A stretch of 14,330 nucleotides of DNA from the NCBI GenBank assembly GCA_002493945.1, contig DLAL01000005.1:2603-16932 (forward strand). The letters run 5' to 3'. Positions 6,378 to 12,424 of this stretch are shown here, piece by piece (the first letter of the stretch is position 1; each line of letters begins with the position of its first letter). Origin of the DNA: Porphyromonadaceae bacterium UBA7048 (GTDB taxonomy: Bacteria; Bacteroidota; Bacteroidia; Bacteroidales; Muribaculaceae). The position numbers and the translations under genes are program-made. The notes beneath the pieces were generated by a model. It had not been told where the DNA came from. It saw only the letters and a program-made list of their open reading frames with translations, and did not search any database.

Positions 6378-8876
6378 TTATTTAATATATACTCTGAATG
6401 AATTGAGCGTGAAGTCGGCCGACACCGTGCCTGACAGTGTCAGCGTCAGTCTCTGCAGCGGACGGCCCGGATGGTACAGCCGTATCGGACTCTCCAGCGA
6501 CCCGCTGATGAGGCTGTCGAGACGCGTGAGCTCGTTGCGCCGTCCTGTCCCCGACGACTTGACGACCAATCTCAGATGCACCCGGCTGCCTTCGGCCATA
6601 ATGTCGGTTGACTGTGCGGTCACATACCTCATACCGCGCGGCACGATGTCGTACGACGCCTCTATCTCCGTCTCTGCGCTGCTGACTTCACGGTCGGGAC
6701 GCAGCAGACCGTGTGGCGTTTCGAGCCACGATATGCCTCCGGATTGCGAGGCTGACCGTGCCCCGATGCCTGTACGCTCGTACCGCCGCCAGCGGAAAGT
6801 GCGGCAGAACACGTCCGCCGAGCCGTCGGTGCGGAGCGCCCACAGCTCTTTGCGGTACGGTTCGTATGCCAGGGCATGGTAGCCGCGCGGACTCTCGAAG
6901 AGCTCGAACACTCCGCGGCTTGTGAGCCGCAGCAGTGCCGGACCCTTGTCGCTGTTGTCGCCGCACAGCGCGAAGATTTCGCCGGTCTCACCGCTGATGA
7001 GCCATGACGCCGACTCAACTCGTCCTGCTGCCATATTTTTCACCGCTACCTTGCTGCGGTCAGCTCCGAGCACTATCGAGAACAGTCCCTGCGACGTACC
7101 GGCCACGAACTTGGAGCGGCCGAACTCCCACGACTGGTCGTGGCCGTCGCGTTTCACCAGCGCCCGTATGGCCGACCCGAGTCCCTGCGTGCAGCTCTCC
7201 ACGCACAGCGGACTCTCCGACGGCGCGAACGCCACCATGTCGTGCCACCGGTCCTGCGGAGCGGTCAGGGTTCCCGTCGTCGGAGAGCCCGAAGTCCCGA
7301 AGGTCTGAGGCACAGGCCTGTCGGCCACCCATACGGCATACTGCCCGGACTCGTCCGGCTCGAGTTTCAGCTCGGCTATTGTCGTACGGCCGTCGCACAG
7401 ATGCACTATCTTCATCTCCGTAGCGTCGGCCGACGGATAGCTCAGCAGGGGACTGAATGCCGCAGGGGCATCGCCTTCGCCCGAGTCGCTGCGCATCAGG
7501 CCCGTGCCGTCGCTGAATTTCACCACAGTTATCGTGCTCCACCGTTTCGACGCGTCGGCACGCACTCCCTGGCTCTGCGCGTTCCAGCCCTTGAACCGCA
7601 CCACGCCGAGGTCGCCCCACGCCGTCACCTGGGCGTCGGCGGCACATACGCGCGCCGTGAGCGTATGAGGCGGACGCATGAGCGTCCGGGTCCTCGGCTG
7701 CCGAGCCACCTTCTTTCTGAACGCCCCGATGAGTCCGCGCATGGCCGACCGCACGTCGCCGTCCTGCGTCACGGTTATCTCCACGGTGCGGCCGCCCGAG
7801 GTCATGAAGGGCTGCGGTATCGTCGCCACGCACCGTTCCAGCGAGTCGAGGCGCGCCAGCATGCGGCGCACAGTCCGTCCTACCCCTTTGCGGTAGACCG
7901 CCCCCAGTCCGTACATCAGGCCGGGCATGCTCACGCGCATGAACGGCTCCGACTGCGACGCACCGCGCGTCAGCGTGGCATATCCTTCGCCGTCAGGGTC
8001 GTAAGGATGGAAAAGCGGCGACATATACACTTCCAGCACCGCCGCGTCGGCTCCGGCTCCCGCAGGGTCGGCCGGCAGCACGGCCGACAGCTTCCAGGTG
8101 TCGGCGCTGACGGTGTAGGCGCTGACTGTCTGCCGGTCGTCCGACATCACTCCAAAGGGGTCAGCCAGCTGGGCGCCCGATGTGGCGGAGAGCAGGACAG
8201 GACCCGAGGTGAAGAGTACCGTCCCGTTGATGTCACGGAGCCTGTACCGGCATATCGCCGGCTGAATCATCACTCCTGCTCCTGACGCTTCCTCGCACAG
8301 TCGCAGATATGCGGCGGTCAGGTCGGCCACCGCCTCGTCCGAGTCCTGCTGTGTCAGCACGCCGCCGGTGCCGTAGGCTTTATGCAGAGTCCGTGCCGCC
8401 ACGTCAGTGCTTATCGGCGAGGCGTCAGCGGCCGTCAGCATCACAGCCGGATACTCGCGGCTGAGCCTCTTCACTTCGATGCCGGATTCCGACGTCCTGA
8501 TATCCACCGCCCCTTCGGCAGTCATCACCAGTACAGACTCCTCGCTGCGCTGGGGCATGGCGCAAAGCGCAGCCGACGGAAGCGCCGACAGATATATCAC
8601 AGGGGGAGCCGCCGGAGTCGATTCGTCTACGGTATACAGCGCCGTCCCCGACGACGCTACTATCAGGCGACCGTTTTTTCTTTTCAGGATTCCGAGCGGC
8701 CTGCATCCGCCTAAAGACTCATAGTTCACCGGCGTTGCGGCCACTTCCAGGGAGCCGTCGTCGAGCGGTCTCAGATTCTTCACCGCAAGCGGCCTCGGTT
8801 GTGTGAACGCATGCTCCGCCGTCCGCGGCACAATATCTGCCGGAACTGTAATTCTGCTCAGTCTGTCATCATTCAT
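6378..8876 (-). CDS. Uncharacterised 832-residue beta-rich protein, probable phage-derived virion or tail component
   Basis: I do not recognise a named family. The protein has no signal peptide and no membrane segment. It is rich in beta-prone segments of the kind seen in propeller-like or virion structural proteins. The N-terminal part (about residues 30-110) contains LRPLDDGSLEVAATPVNYES and then GRLIVASSGTALYTVDE. A later part (about 610-720) repeats a pattern of short strands around SWLISGETGEIFALCGDN, ALAYEPYRKELWALRTDG and GISWLETPHGLLRPD. It ends in a strand-rich tail (LTLTLSGTVSADFTLNSFRV). The main clue to function is the partner: TerL starts 4 nt downstream in the same transcript. 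The N-terminus recalls phage head-tail or tail-tip proteins that read like a list of measured values (P22 gp10-like proteins are one comparison), but this is only an impression. An 11-bp inverted repeat overlaps its -7 box. Product uncertain; that it is a real gene is near certain. Confidence 0.8.
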   Translation of the reverse strand: MNDDRLSRITVPADIVPRTAEHAFTQPRPLAVKNLRPLDDGSLEVAATPVNYESLGGCRPLGILKRKNGRLIVASSGTALYTVDESTPAAPPVIYLSALPSAALCAMPQRSEESVLVMTAEGAVDIRTSESGIEVKRLSREYPAVMLTAADASPISTDVAARTLHKAYGTGGVLTQQDSDEAVADLTAAYLRLCEEASGAGVMIQPAICRYRLRDINGTVLFTSGPVLLSATSGAQLADPFGVMSDDRQTVSAYTVSADTWKLSAVLPADPAGAGADAAVLEVYMSPLFHPYDPDGEGYATLTRGASQSEPFMRVSMPGLMYGLGAVYRKGVGRTVRRMLARLDSLERCVATIPQPFMTSGGRTVEITVTQDGDVRSAMRGLIGAFRKKVARQPRTRTLMRPPHTLTARVCAADAQVTAWGDLGVVRFKGWNAQSQGVRADASKRWSTITVVKFSDGTGLMRSDSGEGDAPAAFSPLLSYPSADATEMKIVHLCDGRTTIAELKLEPDESGQYAVWVADRPVPQTFGTSGSPTTGTLTAPQDRWHDMVAFAPSESPLCVESCTQGLGSAIRALVKRDGHDQSWEFGRSKFVAGTSQGLFSIVLGADRSKVAVKNMAAGRVESASWLISGETGEIFALCGDNSDKGPALLRLTSRGVFELFESPRGYHALAYEPYRKELWALRTDGSADVFCRTFRWRRYERTGIGARSASQSGGISWLETPHGLLRPDREVSSAETEIEASYDIVPRGMRYVTAQSTDIMAEGSRVHLRLVVKSSGTGRRNELTRLDSLISGSLESPIRLYHPGRPLQRLTLTLSGTVSADFTLNSFRVYIK

Positions 8877-8881
8877 TCCAC

Positions 8882-8912
8882 TGTAATTTTGCTGTTATGC
8901 CGCAAAATTACA
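8882..8912 (-). promoter_or_regulatory. -7 box inside an 11-bp perfect inverted repeat, upstream of the terminase cassette
   Basis: TGTAATTTTGC (8882-8892) and GCAAAATTACA (8902-8912) are perfect inverted arms with a 9-nt spacer. On the minus strand the distal arm holds TAATTTTG (8903-8910), an exact Bacteroidota -7 box 27 nt before the 832-residue protein start. No convincing TTTG -33 element is found at the expected distance, which would fit a promoter that needs an activator or is blocked by a repressor on the palindrome. The mirror arm gives a second -7-like box on the plus strand. Confidence 0.5.
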
Positions 8913-8929
8913 AGGGCGCGCAGCCGCCC
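8904..8929 (-). terminator. Putative intrinsic terminator after the PPTase gene
   Basis: Read on the minus strand: GGGCG, a 6-nt loop GCTGCG, CGCCC (8914-8929), then TTGTAATTTT (8904-8913). It is placed to end the gldE-gldD-PPTase transcript. It runs straight into the -7 box of the next cassette, so the end of one transcript and the start of the next are only a few bases apart. Confidence 0.45.
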
Positions 8930-8966
8930 GTTTCCCCTCTTTCCCCTCCGCCGGGAAATCCGCGGT

Positions 8967-9536
8967 CTAAAAAGCTCCGTGCACCACGGCGATGCACAGT
9001 CCGTCCTCGACGAGTGTCGTGGCCTCGAACCTCAGCTCCCGGCCGTCCTCGCACACTGAGGCGCCCCGGCCCTCGAGAGGCAGCCGGAGCTGCGACGCGA
9101 ACTCAGGCTCGCGTCCGAGCATGTGGCGCGACGCCTTGTAGAGCGCTTCCTTGAGTGTCCATGCGCGCAGCAGTCCGTCGGCGGAGCAGCCATATGCCGA
9201 CAGCTCCTCTGCCGACAGTACCCTTGGCGCCACCCGTGCGAGCTGGTCGCGCGGCTCCTCGATGTCGATGCCTATTTCCACATCTGCCGGCGCGCAGGTC
9301 AGTACGGCGAAATGCCGGCTGTGACTGATGGAGATATTCACGTTCTGCTGCAGTCCGTCGACGGACAGCGACGGTCTTCCGGCATCGTCATGCTGTCGCT
9401 GTGCCCCTGGGCCGAAGACTTCGCACAGCAGTGTGCGCACACCTGCTTCCTCGCGCCCGGCGCGCCCTTCCCGTGAGATGCCGTCCTCGAGGGATGTCAG
9501 ATACACAGGATAGTCAAAGCAGTCGAACACTCTCAT
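8967..9536 (-). CDS. 4'-phosphopantetheinyl transferase superfamily protein
   Basis: A 189-residue cytoplasmic enzyme expected to transfer the 4'-phosphopantetheine arm of coenzyme A to a serine of carrier proteins such as ACP. Motifs in order: NISISHSRHFAVL (67-79), the Mg-binding VEIGIDIE (86-93), and the W-x-x-K-E-A-x-x-K signature in RAWTLKEALYKASR (124-137). All are intact. The length lies between single-domain AcpS (about 120) and Sfp (about 225) and suits the compact Bacteroidota form. Its ATG overlaps the gldD stop as ATGA, so translation is coupled. There are no polyketide or peptide synthetase genes in the window, so fatty-acid ACP is the likely substrate by default, though this is inference. 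A hairpin followed by a T-rich stretch lies about 40 nt past the stop. Confidence 0.88.
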   Translation of the reverse strand: MRVFDCFDYPVYLTSLEDGISREGRAGREEAGVRTLLCEVFGPGAQRQHDDAGRPSLSVDGLQQNVNISISHSRHFAVLTCAPADVEIGIDIEEPRDQLARVAPRVLSAEELSAYGCSADGLLRAWTLKEALYKASRHMLGREPEFASQLRLPLEGRGASVCEDGRELRFEATTLVEDGLCIAVVHGAF

Positions 9537-10150
9537 CTGTGGACGTTCATCGTTTTTCCTGTCATCGGGTCCTTAAGACTGTGCGGCTTCACCGACAGCG
9601 ACTCGAGAATCCGCTTCCCCTCGTTCTCGAGCTCCTTCACCACGGGGCGGAGGGAGTCGATATTCTCCGCACGTCCGCCGATGACGAACGCGCCGCTGAC
9701 CAGAGTGCAGCCCGGACCTTTCGCAAGAATCTGCACGGGCGTGGCGCATGCCTCCGTCGTGACGATAAGCAGACACTCGAATCCCGACGCAGACTTGAAG
9801 TAGCCCGTTTCGGCCGGGCTGTCGCCGATATTCAGATTGATTCGCTGCTGGCGGTTGGCCACAGCCTTGTTCAGGTCCTCTTCCGTCGCTGCATGCAGCA
9901 CTGACAGATGCAGAGTCGCTCCGTGACGGTCGTAGTGCGCGTCGAGCCATGCCGTCTCCGGGCGCTCGGTTCGGGCGGACGAGTTGATGCGCATCCGCAC
10001 ACCGTCCACCTGCAGCGCCGTCGCAGAGTCAGGCATTGCGGCCACGCGCGGATATGCGTGGCGCCTGGGTGTCGGCGTCGCCTGGCGCTCACCGCAGCCT
10101 GACAGCAGCAGGGCGGATAGCAGAACTATGACAGCAAGCGGCCTCATCAT
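9533..10150 (-). CDS. gldD: GldD-like gliding-motility-associated lipoprotein
   Basis: A 205-residue lipoprotein. The signal peptide MMRPLAVIVLLSALLLSGC ends in a lipobox with Cys19 as the lipidated residue. The mature part lacks further membrane segments. The segment TPVQIL (137-142), followed by GAFVIGG and IDSLRPVVKELENEGKRILESL (about 164-185), resembles the C-terminal half of GldD, and ATLHLSV (78-84) fits its central strand. The call rests as much on context: it follows a GldE-type gene with an ATGA overlap, as gldE and gldD pair in Flavobacterium johnsoniae, where GldD is needed for gliding and the type IX secretion system. Gut Bacteroidales do not glide, so here it more likely serves an envelope or secretion role. 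Two adjacent ATG codons (10150 and 10147) are possible starts; I give the first. No T9SS genes are in the window. Confidence 0.75.
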   Translation of the reverse strand: MMRPLAVIVLLSALLLSGCGERQATPTPRRHAYPRVAAMPDSATALQVDGVRMRINSSARTERPETAWLDAHYDRHGATLHLSVLHAATEEDLNKAVANRQQRINLNIGDSPAETGYFKSASGFECLLIVTTEACATPVQILAKGPGCTLVSGAFVIGGRAENIDSLRPVVKELENEGKRILESLSVKPHSLKDPMTGKTMNVHR

Positions 10151-11511
10151 GACTCCTGGATGTCAGGCATGACCTTCACGCGCACCTCCGTGATGCGGTG
10201 GTCACTCATTTCGAGAATCAGAAAGCGGCATCGGCCGTACACCAGCGGTTCCTTCTCTTTCGGGAAGTCGCCCTTCACGGCCAGCAGCATGCCGGCCAGC
10301 GTCTCCACATCCTGCGTCACTTCCTCGTATTCTTCGGGATTCTGGTCGGTGATGCGGAAGAAGTCGGTCAGCGGAGTGCGGCCTTCGAAGATATACGTAT
10401 CGTCGCGCAGACGCTTGAATGTCGTGTCAGGCTCATCGTATTCGTCGTCGATATCACCGACGATTTCCTCAAGCACGTCCTCCAGTGTCACCACGCCCTG
10501 TGTGCCGCCGTACTCGTCCACCACTATGGCCATATGCAGCTTCAGCTTGCGGAAGTCTTCCAGCAGGTCGTCGATCTGGCGTGATTCGGGCACGAAGTAA
10601 GCCTCGCGCAGCAGATTCTGCCATGCGAAGTCCGCCGATGCCGTCTTGCCGATATATGGCAGAAGGTCGCGGGAGTAGAGTATACCCTTGATGTCGTCCT
10701 GATTGTCCTTGTACGCAGGCATGCGCGAGTATCCGCTTTCGAGCACCACCTTCATCACCTCGTCGAACGTCATCGACATGTCAAGGTCAGTCATCTCCAC
10801 GCGCGGAGTCATAATCTCGGAGGCTGTGGTGTCGCCGAATTTCAGGATGCCCTCGAGCATTTCCTTGTCGTCGCCGGTAGTAGCTTCGGTCAGTTCCAGG
10901 GCGCGTGACAGCTCGGACGCCGATATCTCATGTGATTCCTTCGTCACTACATGCTTCACGACCGCGCCGGTCTTCACCAGCAGCTTTGCCATAGGACCGA
11001 GCGCCCGCGCTATGGACGAAATGCCTCCTATGGCCACACGTGCCCAGCCGGCATTGTTGGTGTTCGCGTACAGCTTAGGTATGATTTCACCGAAGAGCAG
11101 AATCAGGAATGTGAGCAGCACGGTCTGCAGCACGAAACTGGCCACAGCACCCATTCCTTCGAAGATAGGGCCCAGTGCGAAGTTGCACAGCACCACTATC
11201 GTGACGTTCACAAGATTGTTCGCTATAAGTATTGTCGCCAGCAGACGCTGGGGGTCGGCGAGCAGGCGCCGGATACTCGCTCCCCTGGGAGTCTCGTCGA
11301 GCTCCTCGCACTGAGCCGGAGTCAGCGAGAAGAATGCCATCTCGCTGCCGCTGACGAATCCTGATATGAATAGACATAGCACTGCCACTGCAAGTGCCGT
11401 GATTTGGGCTGCCCCGAATTCAGGCAGCGTTATTGTTCCGTTGACTGTCTGGCAGAGTATGGCTGCCGCTATCTGCGCCGGTTCTGTGGCCGGCAAAGGG
11501 TCTGTATCCAA
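10147..11511 (-). CDS. gldE: GldE-like HlyC/CorC family membrane protein with CBS domains
   Basis: A 454-residue inner-membrane protein with CNNM/DUF21 transmembrane domain (about residues 33-190, including GFVSGSEMAFFSLTP and FGEIIPKLYAN), a CBS pair (about 230-355: SEIMTPRVEM at 231-240 and VVDEYGGTQGVVTLEDVLEE at 330-349) and a C-terminal CorC/HlyC domain (about 365-450). The family is tied to divalent cation (Mg2+/Co2+) transport; the GldE branch is linked to GldD and supports gliding in F. johnsoniae. The next gene downstream being a GldD-like lipoprotein, overlapping by ATGA, supports the GldE assignment over a generic CorC. The start is unusual: the best candidate is TTG (11509-11511), giving MDTDPLPATEP, and no ATG occurs in frame before residue 58, inside the first helix. 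A TAACTTTG box overlaps that TTG. Confidence 0.87.
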   Translation of the reverse strand: MDTDPLPATEPAQIAAAILCQTVNGTITLPEFGAAQITALAVAVLCLFISGFVSGSEMAFFSLTPAQCEELDETPRGASIRRLLADPQRLLATILIANNLVNVTIVVLCNFALGPIFEGMGAVASFVLQTVLLTFLILLFGEIIPKLYANTNNAGWARVAIGGISSIARALGPMAKLLVKTGAVVKHVVTKESHEISASELSRALELTEATTGDDKEMLEGILKFGDTTASEIMTPRVEMTDLDMSMTFDEVMKVVLESGYSRMPAYKDNQDDIKGILYSRDLLPYIGKTASADFAWQNLLREAYFVPESRQIDDLLEDFRKLKLHMAIVVDEYGGTQGVVTLEDVLEEIVGDIDDEYDEPDTTFKRLRDDTYIFEGRTPLTDFFRITDQNPEEYEEVTQDVETLAGMLLAVKGDFPKEKEPLVYGRCRFLILEMSDHRITEVRVKVMPDIQES

Positions 11512-11564
11512 AGTTACGAGTATTTGGTTAATAATTGTAAAAGAAAAAATCCCGTCATTACGCC

Positions 11565-12260
11565 TCAGCTTATCATATAGCCGTGGCCGGAGCGGTTCAC
11601 TATGCGGTTGCCCAGCTCGCCGAGTTTCTTGCGCAGCCGCGATATGTTTGTGTCAACTATGCGGTCATTGGTTCCGGCCGTTTCGCCGGTCCATACATTG
11701 TTGCGGATTTCTGTACGCGACACATAGTTGTCGATGTTCTTCAGAAGCAGCGTAAGAATCGAATACTCGGTTTTCGACAGCTGCAGCGGAAGGCCTCCCA
11801 GCTTCACCACCTGACTGTTGAGGTCTACTGTCAGGTCCTGGAACGTAATCACGTTCGACTTCTTGGGGCGTGTAGCCGTGTGGCGCCTGAGCACTGACTT
11901 GACGCGTGCTATCATCTCGCGGAGAGAGAATGGCTTCACCATGTAGTCGTCAGCGCCGGCATCAAGCGCATCGATGATCACACGCTCGCTTTTCAGGGTC
12001 GAGTACAGTATGATGCCGATGTGTTCAGTCTCCGGATCGTCCTTCAGGTCGAATATCATGTCCATTCCGCTGTAAGGCTGCCGCATCGCGTCCACAATCA
12101 CCAGACGGGTGTCTCCGAGCTGACTCCGGTCCACCGTCTCGGCACACTCGGCTACGCTGACTGTATATCCCTCGCTGCAGAGGTTGACCCTCAGCAGCTC
12201 TGAGATATTGGTGTCGTCGTCTACTACAAGTATATGTCCTAACGCTGGAGCTTCTGGCAT
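11565..12260 (-). CDS. OmpR/PhoB-family response regulator
   Basis: A 231-residue two-component regulator. The receiver (about residues 9-125) has the acidic pocket VVDDD (12-16), phosphoacceptor Asp57 in VIVDAM, Ser87 or Thr88 in the switch position, and Lys109 in YMVKPF, so phosphorylation should be possible. The winged-helix DNA-binding domain (about 135-231) contains LSKTEYSILTLLL, NNVWTGE and the recognition-helix/wing region RIVDTNISRLRKKLGE, ending in RSGHGYMIS. No histidine kinase is in the window, so the partner is unknown. Genes for ion and phosphate transport lie on either side, but nothing links them directly. gldE follows 53 nt downstream on the same strand. A 10-bp direct repeat upstream is a candidate binding site for autoregulation. 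Confidence 0.92.
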   Translation of the reverse strand: MPEAPALGHILVVDDDTNISELLRVNLCSEGYTVSVAECAETVDRSQLGDTRLVIVDAMRQPYSGMDMIFDLKDDPETEHIGIILYSTLKSERVIIDALDAGADDYMVKPFSLREMIARVKSVLRRHTATRPKKSNVITFQDLTVDLNSQVVKLGGLPLQLSKTEYSILTLLLKNIDNYVSRTEIRNNVWTGETAGTNDRIVDTNISRLRKKLGELGNRIVNRSGHGYMIS

Positions 12261-12286
12261 TGATGATTCTTATTTTTATCGCAAAT

Positions 12287-12328
12287 TAACAAAATTCCGG
12301 CGACATATTTTCCGTCAGTAACAAAATT
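12287..12328. repeat. 10-bp direct repeat upstream of the response regulator
   Basis: TAACAAAATT occurs at 12287-12296 and again at 12319-12328, 32 bp apart, about three turns of B-DNA. OmpR-family regulators often bind such direct repeats. On the minus strand each copy also contains AATTTTG, close to a -7 box, so promoter and operator roles may overlap. No TAnnTTTG with a well-placed -33 element is present in this region. Confidence 0.4.
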
Positions 12329-12371
12329 GTATTGTGATTGTTTCCGAAAATTAATAAATCAGCGATAAATC

Positions 12372-12414
12372 GGCTTCTCAGCACCCCTGAGCGCCTTTTT
12401 TGAGGCGCCCGGGG
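12372..12414. terminator. Overlapping hairpins with a T-run, between the transporter gene and the response regulator gene
   Basis: Hairpin A on the plus strand: GGC-tt-CTCAG (12372-12381), a 5-nt loop, CTGAG-c-GCC (12387-12395), then TTTTTT (12396-12401), a textbook intrinsic terminator shape in the plus direction, where no gene ends. Hairpin B: CCCC-tga-GCGCC (12384-12395), an 8-nt loop containing the T-run, then GGCGC-cc-GGGG (12404-12414); it works in either strand and could stop the minus-strand transporter transcript. A and B share bases and cannot form together. Confidence 0.5.
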
Positions 12415-12424
12415 GCGGATATTG

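Noticed and set aside
7140..8285. Plus-strand open frame of 381 codons antisense to the 832-residue protein
   Set aside because: Low-complexity Arg/His/Ala-rich translation, no domain, no promoter; a shadow of the minus-strand gene.
11545..11567. Terminator between the response regulator and gldE
   Set aside because: There is a T-rich run on the minus strand, but the preceding hairpin (CGT-AATG-ACG) has only three to four pairs, too weak to call.
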